DNA from: Trichomonas vaginalis G3
Lineage: Eukaryota; Parabasalia; Trichomonadida; Trichomonadidae
Direction: 5' to 3'
DNA length: 64,000 bases
NCBI RefSeq assembly: GCF_026262505.1
Contig: NC_067205.1
Span: 7,936,001 to 8,000,000 of the forward strand
Shown here: piece after piece, positions 37,688-48,467 of the stretch
How positions within the stretch are numbered: the stretch's first letter is position 1
How the letters are laid out: the number at the start of each line of letters is the position of its first letter
The notes under the pieces: model-generated
What the model was told of the DNA's origin: nothing
Databases searched by the model: none
What the model saw: only the letters and a program-made list of their open reading frames with translations
Made by a program: the position numbers and the translations under genes

Positions 37688-39261
37688 TTATTCCTCACTG
37701 TCGTCCGCTGCTAAGTTATAGTCGTCAAGTCTTATTATTGGTATGCCTGACTGTCTTACTTGTATTGCAAAGCAACAATCCCTCATAAATCCAATAAGTG
37801 GCTTTGGTACGTTTTCAGTTGCTAGTTCAATAGGTCCTTTAACAGACAATTTGTATGTTATTGGAGCAGTAGATGTTTGACCTTGCTGGAAGCAAAAGTC
37901 CACTTCTGTTGGAAAACCACATAAGAAATGTGTGTTGTCATAGCTATCCCATTTATGTTCCACACTACCATCATCCACCAATGACCTCATAACATCTTCA
38001 TTAAATCCAATCATATCATTGTTTGTATTGCAAGCGTTCGCAACCATTTCATAAAATACAGGTCCATATGATTTTTCAGGTTCTGCAGGCATATTTCCAT
38101 AAGCTCCCATGGAAAGCTGAAGATATTTAAACTTAGGGTTCTCAAAATTAACATAATAGTTGTCTTTCTTTCTAAATAGTGCCCAAATACTTTTAACATT
38201 AATAGGCGTATAAGCTGCTGTAAATGTTGCACTTGAACTATCTGTATTCTTTGAGAATGAACCGTCCATAGGAATCCAATCCATAACTTTAACAGGAAAA
38301 CATAAAGCCTCGTTTGTATAATGTTCTACAAGTTCTGTATAAATGTTAGGGTCTAAAGAGAATGACTTTGGATGAATGAAACATTCATTAAAATCCATCT
38401 TTGTTCGAAATAGTTGCTGGTTACAGTTGTAATAGTAACTGTTCCACTAGCTTCTACTGCCTTCGTTATCATAGTGAATGGTTCATTCCATGGAACAAAT
38501 TTATTTGTCGGTGGATTTGAATCTGAAGCAAATGCAACTTTAAGAGTTGGATTGAAAGCAATGATATCATTTACAGATATAGATGTGCATTGTAAGGCGT
38601 CGCTACTGAACTTTACTTTAAGCTGAATGTTTCCTGCAAAAGCTGGAATAAATCGAATAGCTTCTAATGGAAGGAATCTTCTAACAGGAATTCTTAAACG
38701 AAGCTTAAAATCAAATGATTTTCCTGCTGTAATTGGACCACTAACAATTTGTCCTGTTCTGCATGTTCCCGAATGACTCCATACATCTTCATGTCGAGTC
38801 TTTGAGAAAACATCTACTTTCTTTATTTGTTCGGTAGTTTGTGAGTTTGAAGTTATATATGCTTCTTCTCTTGCGTTGTCTTGAGAATATACGATACGAC
38901 CATTTGCAAGGATTTGATATCCAGCAACTGCATAGAAAGCGTCATCGAAACCAATCCAAAATCCTGGTGGGTTTGTTTTATTGGAACCTGAACCAATTTC
39001 TTTATCTACAATAAATTGACCTTCCATTTTATACGTAATGAATGTATTGTAAAGGTCCAACATATTTTCACCAGGAGGTGAGAGATTGAATGTTACCCAT
39101 GTGTTATCTTTAGCAGTTCCAGGTTGTGATGGAATCTTTGCGTCAGAATATTTTCTATTAGTGTCACCAATTTGAACTGCATTGTCTATGATATCGAAAT
39201 ATGAGCGAATCTGATGAATATGCTCTGCTGGAGTAAATTCGTTTAGCTGTTCGTTCTGCAT
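37688..39261 (-). pseudogene. Major capsid protein (P2 copy, broken)
   Basis: From ATG 39261. Homologue of the P1 capsid gene at 15280-16854, nearly identical apart from about one break and a few substitutions near the C-terminus. Same gene order on both sides as in P1. Confidence 0.8.
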
Positions 39262-39288
39262 GTATTTACTTCAGATAAAAATATCTAT

Positions 39289-39719
39289 TTACTTCATTAT
39301 TCTCACTCTTCTTCTTGGCATTCGTGGTGGAAGTTGTTTCTTGACATTTTCAATGAACTGTACATTCTCTTTTGTCTCAACTTCTTTCACTGGGGTCAGG
39401 GTTCTTTGACTCGGTTTGTTTTTCAATGAAATTCACGAACTTTGCAATAAGCTCTTGGTTCGTTATTGAAAGAACATCTGGCTTCTTTTCTTCTTGTTCT
39501 ATTGACTTTTCAGTTTGAACAGAAGGTTTTATATGGGCTTCGTGGCTTCACCCTTGCCATGCACCTTAATGTTGTCGCTCTCTGCATTCGCTAATGGTAC
39601 CTTTCTTTTTCTTACGTATATTTTACCATCTTTACTCTGACTTACGTAATAGAAAGGATGTTGTATTCCTCTGCGTCATTTAATATAATAGACTCTCGCT
39701 CTGATTTTGACAAGCTCAT
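39289..39719 (-). pseudogene. Polinton protein with basic C-terminus (P2 copy, broken)
   Basis: Homologue of 16882-17316, from ATG 39719. Recognisable over its whole length, with a few breaks. Confidence 0.6.
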
Positions 39720-39764
39720 TTTACATCGGTTAAAGTTTTAATTTAGTTTTTTATCTGCAGTCAA

Positions 39765-40034
39765 ATGACTCAGACAAGCCCTACGGACAAGACCCAAGGT
39801 GTCATAGATGTTGAAGCATTGAAGAAAGAAATTCGCGAGCAAATTTTATCCGAACTGAAGGAACAAAAACCAGAACAAAAGCCAGAGAGACCAAAGAGAA
39901 AACTTAGTGAAAAACAACTTGCTGCATTAGCTGCTGGAAGACAAAGAACCCACGTTTGCTGGCGAAAAAAGCTAGAGAAGAAGCAAAAGCAAAGAAGAAC
40001 AAAAGTAAAGGAAGCTGAAGCAAAGAAAGAGTAA
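39765..40034 (+). CDS. Small Lys/Glu-rich coiled-coil protein, 89 residues (P2 copy)
   Basis: Homologue of 17361-17645, start ATG 39765. Same N-terminal helix and LSEKQLAALAAGR motif. The Lys-rich C-terminal part varies between the two copies. Confidence 0.5.
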   Translation: MTQTSPTDKTQGVIDVEALKKEIREQILSELKEQKPEQKPERPKRKLSEKQLAALAAGRQRTHVCWRKKLEKKQKQRRTKVKEAEAKKE

Positions 40035-40058
40035 ATGGTTTATTTTTATCCGAATTAA

Positions 40059-40905
40059 ATGTATAGACAAATACCTTTATCTGTTGCGTTCAGTAGTGAA
40101 AACCCTGACGTCAAATAAAGGGAACAGAGTAACGTTTAAGTTTCAACAGACTGGATTGTGAACATAAATGAAGAGAAGTACATTGGCATAACATCTATGT
40201 ATATAACACGTGCTTTCAGAAAGGTTGACTTTATTTCAAGTCGAGATAGAAAATGACGAACAGTCTTTAAGCGCCCAAAACATTCACATATACAAATACT
40301 TTAAAGACGATACAACATTGTTGCAATGTATGATTTCATTTAATGAGATGTTCGAGAAAAAGTTCAACATTGAAGTACAAACTTTACAGCCTTTACGTGA
40401 GTTTCTTGCACAACTGAAAGAAGAAGGTAGTCAGCCACAACTTATAGACTTTCATTATGAATTTAATGAAAATGAAGATGGAACTCATGACTGTCAATCA
40501 TTGTATTCTCACCATTCAATGAAGTCGCTAAGAGAAAAAATCCATTACGTATAAGATTTCAAATCTCTGAACCAAGTGATGATTTTAAGAATGTTTTCAA
40601 TTATGATGCAATGCTTCCGAGGAAAAATGAATTTTCAAAGATTGTAACCTGGCATTTGGGATAGAAAGCAAGCTATTTATATTCAAACTTAAGTAAGGGA
40701 GTTGAAAATGAGTTCATTGGTCATACAAGAACTTCACCACTTCCTAACCCTAAATACTATAAATTAACTGGCTTCAATCGTGAGTTTTGGATAGACATGT
40801 TCTCCACTCATGACCATAAATGTCCAGTGTTCTTGCCTCCAGACCATAAGGACTGTCTCTACATTGAAGCACAACTCTTAAACTCTACCATCGCAGTATT
40901 GTAAA
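40059..40905 (+). pseudogene. Unknown Polinton protein (P2 copy, broken)
   Basis: From ATG 40059 (MYRQIPLSVAF). It has better preserved frames than the P1 copy, with a helical middle (TLQPLREFLAQLKEEG) and an acidic stretch (YEFNENEDGTHD). A few breaks. No family recognised. A run of repeated TCATGACCTCAT units follows at 40940-41000 before the polymerase end. Confidence 0.5.
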
Positions 40906-41050
40906 ATCTACGCTAGCTTTATTTTTATCACGAATGACCTCATTGCTGACAAAAATAAATGACCTCATTCATGACCTCATTCATGACCTCATTCATGACC
41001 TCATTGCTGACAAAAATAAGCCGCTAGCGGCAAGGGCGAAGCCCATGACC

Positions 41051-44000
41051 TCAGAACTTCAACTTACGAATAAAGCTTGTTTTAGTCGTTATTGAAAAGT
41101 TGAACTTTTCAGCAAAGCAAGGTTGACATGACTTACATAAGTCGAATGCAATCTCTTGACCATCATAAAGTGCTTTGTAAAGTTTCATTAAACTGAACTC
41201 AGAGTCTTTGTCATATGTTCCAACAGGTATGTGAATGTTCTTATCTTCATTGTAATAGCATTGTATAGCTTCAGGAAACATTTCATTAGCGGTTAAAGCA
41301 ATAACATCTTGCTTCACGCCTTTCATTCTGCAGTGAAATGCAACTTCATTTAAATCGTTAGTGAGTAAGTCTATGTAGGTCTTCTTTCCACAGAAAATAC
41401 TTTTATAAGCTAAACTTTGTTTTCCAGGTGTTATTTCTGCAAAGTCGCTATGAAATTGACCAAGGTTCTTTCCTATAAGTTCTCTACCGTATCTCTTCTT
41501 AAACTCTGCTGCAAGCTTTGGATGTCTTCATTATATAAGTGCATACTGTCGGTATCCTGGTAAAATATTTGAAGTCCCATTCCTCTGCAGTACAGAATAC
41601 TTCATTCATAATACGTTTTGACATAGACAGAATATTAACACCAAGTGGACAGAAGTTAAAGTGTCTGCAAATGCTTTTCGTTAGCTTGAAAATAGTTTTA
41701 TCTGAACCATCCAAACCTTCGAACTTCACTATATGGTTGTAATTTCTTATAGCATATCTTATAGCATCTTTGTCATTTACTATGGTTATTTTTGACTCAA
41801 TAGGAGATAGAATAGTTTTGCCATAAATGCTGTTCAGAATGAGTTTTATAATTTCTTGTAAGGGGTTTCCTTCTTTCTTATACTTTAACCTTAACTCAAA
41901 CAACTTCTTTACTTCATCTCTTATTCTCATATCTCTGTTTCCATCGTAATAGTATCCTTGCAACACTTCACATTTGACACCTTGATATTTTATGAGGTCT
42001 TGTAATGTTATATGGTCAACATACATGAGACAGCAAGTGTTTGAACTTCTTGGAACGTTAAGTTCTGGATTTAGTTCAGGGTCGCAAACTATTAAATGAA
42101 AGTGTCTGGGTATACCAATCTCTGTTATCTTAATGAGAACAAAGAAGCCAGACATAAACTTTTCACCAATGGGTTCCTTTTGGTCATCATCGAATAAATG
42201 TCTCATGAGATACTCTGTGCTTAACATTCTCCTTCAATACTTTTGGAATACCTTCTAAAGTATAAAGTCTTGCTATAGCTGAAGGATATAATGAAACAGT
42301 GTCGAAGTCAGCAATGAGTTTCTTTTTGCTCTTTTGTTTAATGTTATCTGACAACATACATCTTCCACCTTGAATGCATCTCGAAATAAATTCTCTTGGT
42401 TTATTTGAGAGGTCATAAAGATTTCCATTCGGGAAGTATACTCTGTTCTCAAACAATTTGTTAGCAATTGAACAAATACTAACGTAGTCATAAACGTTTA
42501 AATCAAACTCTTTCAATAAGTCATTGCGGAACTTTACAAAACCTTCTCTTAAAATTCTTACATCTTGTTTGCAGTAAAACGTGCTATATTTTTCTAAGTC
42601 GAAGTGGTTTTCATCTATTCTGCAACCTTTGATGGAATCTATGTTCTTCATAAATGTATCTGCATCATGGATAAACTTACATGCTTCAGAAATGACACCA
42701 GTTCTGTTGTCATTTGCTAACAAAACACTGCTGTAGTAGTTATATGGAAATACTTCTTTCGGTCCTGTTTGTAAGTTAAACATAGCAGGAAATAGTTTAA
42801 GCTTCTTATTTATAACACTGTAAGAGTCTTTTATAATAATTGCCCTTCCTTTATATAAGCCAGTTATTTGCATTGTTCGTGAACCTTTAATGATGGGAGT
42901 TCCTTTCACTTCTGTCATGTGTCTTAAGATGAAGTTTATGTCATAACTGAGGTTATGGAAATATATTAAACTCTTGTCAGGAAGTCTTTCCAAAAATTCT
43001 GTTGCACAGTTTTGACCCCAAATACTTTCACTCACTGAACCATCTTCACTGTCATAACAGATGTTAAAAGCTTTATGAAAGCCATCGGTACTACACTCAA
43101 AGTCAGCAAAGAAAACGTGCTCAGGTATGAACTTACATTTAGCTTTATTTACTTCTTTTGACTCTGCTTTCTTCTTCAGTTGTACACAATACTTTGGAGC
43201 ATATGTCAAATCTTTAAATGGTGCAAGGTTCTGTTTATATAAGTCAGTAGTATATGTGAAAAGTTCTCCATAAGAAATAGGTTCGAAATATTTGCACTCC
43301 CACAATGTTTTCATAACATCCCATAACGGTGTTGTTCTATCATAACGAACTACATATTTGTTCTCTCTCTTTGTATATATTTTCATCTGTTTCTCAATGT
43401 TCATTCCACCACACTCCTTCAAGATTTCTATATAGTTGCGAATGAAGTATGTTGTCATTGGAAGTCTTTCATTTAGCATGTAGTGGTCTTCAACAAGAAG
43501 TAAGTCAATAGTTCGAACAGTTTCGCATTCTTTTGGTATATATCTCTTTATTTCATTATGTCTTGAGTCATTGAAGTAACCAATGGTAACATTAAATGCT
43601 ATACCTGTTGCGTCAGAAATTTCTTGTACTTTACTTTGAGGAAAGTCTCTAACACGAATGACTTCTCTCATGTGGTCAATAGTTTCTTCATTTACTCCAG
43701 CCTGAATGCAAGCATAAACGAAACAATTGTCCTCTGTCATAAGTGTTGCAGTTCTTTTGTTCAGTTCATTGAAGATTTGGTAGCGTTCAAGATTTATAGG
43801 TAATGTGCAAAGATACTTCCAGAACTGACCGCTTCTCTTCTTATAAAACTTCTTTTCACCATTATCTTTCCAAAAGCTTTCTATAAGTGCTGGGTTTCCT
43901 GTTTGCTTAAGAGCTTCCAAAATGGCTTTCTGGTCATTTGTCAGTGTGCTTTCATCTCTATATGGTCTCTTTTTTGGTTTGCCTTTCTTTACATCTGACA

Positions 44001-44964
44001 TCGTTAAGCCTTCATATTCTGTTAAATCATACATCTTTATTTCGGTAAGATTCTTTATGTTTGTCAAGAAGAAGTCATAGTGCATTTCAACAATACCTGC
44101 AGCATTTGCTTCTATCTCTGATATAAAGTTCTCCTTCAAGAGCTGATGTAGTAATGTTCCAATATTATTGAGGTTTAACGTAGAACATTCATACTTTCCA
44201 CCAAGTTTATAACATACCATCCATCTCTGTTGCGAGTTTATTTTAATTTTCTCTAAGAGTCTCATGAAAACCTTACCGAAATGTTTGTGTAAGTAGTCTC
44301 TGTTTGGTTCATCTAAAGCTTCGATGTTAAAGTCAATGAGTCTATTGCCTGACTTCACATTTCTCTTCCTATTCTCTTCATCTTTCTTTAACCATCTCTC
44401 ACCTTCTTTTGGTTTGTCGTCAATGGAACGAATGACATCGTTAGCTTTGCGAACTTGTTCTATAGCACTTTTAAACATCTCTCTTCTCTGTTGTTTCAGT
44501 GTGTCATCTCTCTTTCGTGTTTCACCAACGTTTGCATTTGTTATGTCAAACATCTCTCTTCTTACTTCATGAGGTACAGCTCTTCGTGTTTCACCAACGT
44601 TTGCATTTGTTATGTCAAACATCTCTCTTCTTACTTCATGAGGTACAGCTCTTCTTGTTTCACCAACGTTTGCATTTGTTATGTCAAACATCTCTCTTCT
44701 TACTTCATGAGGTACTGAACGTCTATGATATAAGTCAATAGCAACGTCATTTAAAGGAAATGCTCTTGCATGGACTTCGTCCTCGCCGCGTTGCGGCTTT
44801 ATGAACTCATGAATTCTATCATAACTTATTGCACCATTATAGTCTTTAATGAAGTCAGCGAGTGCTTTTTTGTTTGTTGCGTAATGTTTTGCTACTTCTA
44901 TGTTAGCTTCTGTTAGAAGTTGTTTTATTTCCGAGTGTTCTAACTTAGACAACTTCCGATACAT
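41051..44964 (-). pseudogene. Protein-primed DNA polymerase B with extra Cys/His domain (P2 copy, lightly broken)
   Basis: From ATG 44964. Order of parts: a helical N-terminus with a three-fold 23-residue repeat (residues about 83-152); a Cys/His region with DNCFVYACIQAGVN and DLLLVEDHYMLNERLP that looks like an OTU-type cysteine protease; then family B polymerase. Exonuclease motifs are FADFECSTDG, YFHNLSYDINFI and YCKQDVRIL; polymerase motif A is DFDTVSLYPSAI and motif B is LILNSIYGKT. It would copy the element by protein priming. It has a few breaks, the best preserved of the two copies. Confidence 0.9.
44514..44720 (-). repeat. 69-bp tandem repeat, three units, inside the polymerase gene
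   Basis: Unit boundaries at 44514, 44583 and 44652; each unit codes 23 residues beginning AVPHEVRREMFDITNANVG. The units are nearly identical at the DNA level. P1 has fewer units in this place (22045-22160). Confidence 0.9.
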
Positions 44965-45053
44965 CTTTAGTAGGAAATAAAAAAATATTTTTTGAAAAAA
45001 TTAGATTAGATTTTTTAAGGCTAGTTTTAAAATATTTCGAACTTTTTATTTTA

Positions 45054-45527
45054 ATGAAACACATGCAAGATTGCAAGTTCTTTTCATACAATGCTCTCGC
45101 TACTGCCATCAAGAATGAGTTTAATAATGCTTCAAATGTTAATGTTATCTTTAACAAGAAGTTTGTGAAAGAATCTAAGTTTGGTCAGTATGTCAGACCA
45201 TTAGCTATTGTCATTGACCGCAAACGTTATACTTCACAAGAGTTAGCAGTAGTTTTGAAACAAAAGGGTTTCTTCGTGAATGTCAAAGATACTCATTATA
45301 CTGTTATAAAGAACTCCAACATTGACTTCTTCAGTATTGCTATGAATCTTTCCGAACAGAAAGAATATAAGAAGGGTGAAACATCTGTGAAATATTATCC
45401 TTCATCTCTGAAGACAATAACGAACAAAGATGTTATACAAAAGTTCTTACCAAAGGTTGAAGAAGCTTCAATTGACATTGACGAAGGAAGTGAAATGGTT
45501 GAAGAAATTGACCCTGAAGCTATTTAA
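45054..45527 (+). CDS. Polinton protein of 157 residues (P2 copy)
   Basis: Homologue of 22491-22964, nearly identical, divergent from the polymerase. See that entry. Confidence 0.65.
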   Translation: MKHMQDCKFFSYNALATAIKNEFNNASNVNVIFNKKFVKESKFGQYVRPLAIVIDRKRYTSQELAVVLKQKGFFVNVKDTHYTVIKNSNIDFFSIAMNLSEQKEYKKGETSVKYYPSSLKTITNKDVIQKFLPKVEEASIDIDEGSEMVEEIDPEAI

Positions 45528-45543
45528 CCAAAAATATATTTTT

Positions 45544-45580
45544 GGTGAAGAGGTGAGATATCACCTGTTTTTTCACCTCA
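45544..45580. repeat. Intergenic GGTGA/TCACC hairpin (P2 copy)
   Basis: GGTGAAGAGGTGAGATATCACC between convergent genes, in two short arms. It matches 22981-23040 of P1 without the two GC-rich palindromes. Confidence 0.7.
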
Positions 45581-45608
45581 TTCTCTCTTCGTTAATGTTG
45601 TCGTGACT

Positions 45609-46448
45609 TCATTCTTCCTCTTTGAAGTTATCGAAATACTCTGTTATTTTTTCCTTCAGTAATGTTAAGTCTTCTTTGAATGTAAGTATTGTACAACCTT
45701 TGATGTCATAGTGTGTTTGAGGTAACGTATCTTGAACTATTTGTTTCACATCTTCATTTGGGGTCATTGAAATCGGTAAGTTTTCACGATAGAACCAGTT
45801 TCTGTCAGATTTATATATTTTAGCGAGGTCATAAAAGCTCTTGTTGTTTCTTCTGACTAAATGCAACATAACCATATCTTTATCTTCTTCATTTTCCATC
45901 TCTTCAGTATAAATCATATACTTATAGTTCTTTTCCTTACCTTTTGGTACCGAACGTGGTATTCTTTTCTGTATGCTTTTGTCTTTTGCATCAAGCTTGT
46001 TTTCCATCTCTTCACGTTCTTGTCTATGAATTTCGTCAAGAAGTCTGTAAATATACCAAGCATAACGAGGCGAAGCCCACATTGCTACAGCATTTACAAG
46101 AAGTCTATGTACATAATATCCTCTCAAACCGTTTGGCAATTTTTCACGATTTTCATAGAGTTTTGGCGACTGGGGTTTTTTACCTACTCGCTGTTCTTCA
46201 CTGTTTTCAGAAAAAAGTATGTCTCGCTGTGCTTCGCTCAAAAGTTCTTGTGTGTTTTGGTTCCTAAACCAGTCTTTAGGAAGCTTAGTATCTGGAGCAT
46301 AACATGCTGTCAAAATACTTTGCATTTGGTACATATCGTCTTTGACCGAACGAATGAGACGGAGTTGTTTGTTAAACTGAACCCACTCATATTCTTCATT
46401 TATAGCTTCATGGACTATAACTGTTGTTGTGTTCTCTGATGTTGTCAT
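45609..46448 (-). CDS. KilA-N domain protein (P2 copy, looks whole)
   Basis: 279 residues from ATG 46448 (MTTSENTTTV). The KilA-N domain spans about residues 15-140, with LRLIRSVKDDMYQMQSI, DWFRNQNTQELL and the signature RGYYVHRLLVNAVAMW. A coiled linker (EREEMENKLDAKDKSIQKR) follows, then a C-terminal domain (HLVRRNNKSFYDLAKIY, WFYRENLPISMTPNE). KilA-N proteins of NCLDVs and phages bind DNA and regulate genes. An AAAACTAGCGTTATTTTT motif lies upstream (46485-46507). Confidence 0.8.
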   Translation of the reverse strand: MTTSENTTTVIVHEAINEEYEWVQFNKQLRLIRSVKDDMYQMQSILTACYAPDTKLPKDWFRNQNTQELLSEAQRDILFSENSEEQRVGKKPQSPKLYENREKLPNGLRGYYVHRLLVNAVAMWASPRYAWYIYRLLDEIHRQEREEMENKLDAKDKSIQKRIPRSVPKGKEKNYKYMIYTEEMENEEDKDMVMLHLVRRNNKSFYDLAKIYKSDRNWFYRENLPISMTPNEDVKQIVQDTLPQTHYDIKGCTILTFKEDLTLLKEKITEYFDNFKEEE

Positions 46449-46556
46449 TACTGTCTTTACATACAAAATAAAAAGTTAGAAAAAAATAAAACTAGCGTTA
46501 TTTTTTTTTGAGATAAACACTATTTCTTCACAACATTAAATTTTATCCTGTATGAA

Positions 46557-46931
46557 ATGACTTTAAAAAGATTATTGACTGACTTCGAATACTATCTCAT
46601 TGACGCACTGACAGACCCTCAAAACTGTGTTGAAAGTTCTTTAAGCTTTAAGATTGAAGGTACGACGCATTTTGTCTTCACTTACGTATTGAAAGAATAT
46701 GACCGTTATCATAACGAAGTGAATCAAACACTAATAAAATTTGTAGATAAAAAATTGGTTAACAATGAATATTTTAAACGTGAAGACCCAAACACTGCTG
46801 GAGATGATGAAGAATACAGACAAGTTATTGAAAAAAATAACGCAAGATTAGATGCAATAGAAAAGAAGTTTAATGAATGTCTTACAAACACGTATGAATA
46901 TCTTATGCAGTGGGAAGCCAGATGGAAATAA
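46557..46931 (+). CDS. Helical Polinton protein, 124 residues (P2 copy)
   Basis: Identical to 24020-24394, and followed in the same way by the tRNA-like sequence. The conservation of the DNA also covers the 40 bases between the two features. Confidence 0.65.
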   Translation: MTLKRLLTDFEYYLIDALTDPQNCVESSLSFKIEGTTHFVFTYVLKEYDRYHNEVNQTLIKFVDKKLVNNEYFKREDPNTAGDDEEYRQVIEKNNARLDAIEKKFNECLTNTYEYLMQWEARWK

Positions 46932-46972
46932 ATTTACGTCAAATATGCAATTTATAAAATCTTATGTCGACA

Positions 46973-47045
46973 GGCTACGTAGCACAGTGGTCTAAGGTGG
47001 TGTTATGGAGGGGTCAGGGTCTGTGGTTCGAACCGCGACAGCGCC
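46973..47045 (+). ncRNA. tRNA-like sequence with pol III A and B boxes (P2 copy)
   Basis: Identical to 24436-24508. A box at 46980-46990 and B box GGTTCGAACC at 47025-47034. Followed by T-rich sequence and, at 47112-47174, by the CTTCCACGGGAA hairpin. Confidence 0.5.
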
Positions 47046-47285
47046 GTATTTTCTTATTTTCTTTGTTTGTCTTGTTTGTCGTGAATAAAAAGTGTCATAA
47101 AAGTGCTCTATCTTCCACGGGAATAAATAAAAAATTTACTTTATTTCTTCTTTATTTCTTTGTTCCCGTGGAAGAAGGGTTTTTGCCGTTTTTTCTCAGC
47201 CGAAATCAACGATTTTTTCATTTTTGGAATCCTTAGCAAATGAGGAATCTTTTCTCTCGTGGAAGCTTTGACCAAAAATATAATT

Positions 47286-47322
47286 TAGGTGAAAAAAACG
47301 GGTGACATCTCACCTCTTCACC
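47286..47322. repeat. Single GGTGA/TCACC hairpin at the cassette site (P2)
   Basis: Short hairpin in place of the P1 cassette of 24761-26256. It reads GGTGAAAAAAACGGGTGAC and then TCACCTCTTCACC. Confidence 0.7.
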
Positions 47323-47362
47323 TATAATATATTTTTGTCTGATTTACATCCAACGAAAAAGT

Positions 47363-48448
47363 TTAGAAGAATTTTCTTATTCTTTCTGGCATGTTTTTAT
47401 CTTTCCAGTACTCCCGCTCTAATGGTCCCAGATGAGTTGGTTTAGATTCTCTCAAGTTCTTAGATGGTATAACATCTTCAACGCCTCCTTCATATCTTAC
47501 TTTATAAGTGTCATCGTTTATGTTGTAGTCAAGTATTTCAATAACCACTCCTCGCTTTGCTTCGTCAATGGTTTCAGCAAGTTTGCCATTACTACTTTCG
47601 ACTATTTTATGACGAGGGTAAAATGCTATGGAGTCGTCAGCAGCTTTTATAAGATATCCATTACCTTGCGTAGAGTCTACGATATAATAATTTCGACTTA
47701 ACCTTAAACGTTTCTTTGTCAACGGTTTGTCGTCAAGAACTACACGAACTTTTGTTCCAGGAATGAGAGTAAATTGTGTTGAATTTCTGATATTTTGTGT
47801 TTGACTTCGTTTCTTTTGTATATACTTTTCTTCTTGTTGTTGTGTCATTGAATTTGGTGTATGTCCTGTTGTAGAATGTGTTGAGGAATTATATACTTCG
47901 ATGAAATGTTTCATTGTTTCTTCGGTAAAGTCTCGCTCTTGATTTAAATCTCTGAGAGTCCTTATGAAGCGGTTAATGATACCGAGTATGTTATGGTTAT
48001 GGTCTTCAGTAGTGTAGTGAGTTATGTTATGCTTAATGAGAAATTCTGTGATTTCGTTGCTGAGGTATGCACCGTCTTGGTCTGATGTTAAAGTACTTGG
48101 GCTATGTTCTGCTACAAACTTTTGTAAAACTCTTAACACTTCACGAGTTCCTTTATTTCTCATTATATACGCAAAAGCTTTGCGAGTGTTAACATTAATG
48201 AAGATGAGGAATGGTTTATGACCACATTTTCTGCTTTGAATGAGAGTGTCAAATTGGTATGCGTCAGGAGTGTTGGAGTAAATTGGTAAAAAGTAGTCGT
48301 AAGGGTTTATTTTTGTTTGATGTACAACATTTTTGTCAAAGAACCTTTTCACTTCAGCTCTGTTAGTAAATCCCGAACTCTTTGCAGCTTCATTGAACTT
48401 CTTAAATGACCTCCATGGATGTTGTTCGAATACTTCTTTCAAGCTCAT
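47363..48448 (-). CDS. Retroviral-type (rve) integrase, P2 copy
   Basis: 361 residues, nearly identical to 26347-27432, with the same Asp-containing motifs and chromo-like end. It looks whole. Confidence 0.92.
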   Translation of the reverse strand: MSLKEVFEQHPWRSFKKFNEAAKSSGFTNRAEVKRFFDKNVVHQTKINPYDYFLPIYSNTPDAYQFDTLIQSRKCGHKPFLIFINVNTRKAFAYIMRNKGTREVLRVLQKFVAEHSPSTLTSDQDGAYLSNEITEFLIKHNITHYTTEDHNHNILGIINRFIRTLRDLNQERDFTEETMKHFIEVYNSSTHSTTGHTPNSMTQQQEEKYIQKKRSQTQNIRNSTQFTLIPGTKVRVVLDDKPLTKKRLRLSRNYYIVDSTQGNGYLIKAADDSIAFYPRHKIVESSNGKLAETIDEAKRGVVIEILDYNINDDTYKVRYEGGVEDVIPSKNLRESKPTHLGPLEREYWKDKNMPERIRKFF

Positions 48449-48467
48449 TTATGTAAAGTTAAAGATT

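Noticed and set aside
44324-44741. Three overlapping plus-strand frames of 80-87 codons
   Set aside because: They are shadows of the tandem repeat inside the polymerase gene on the other strand.
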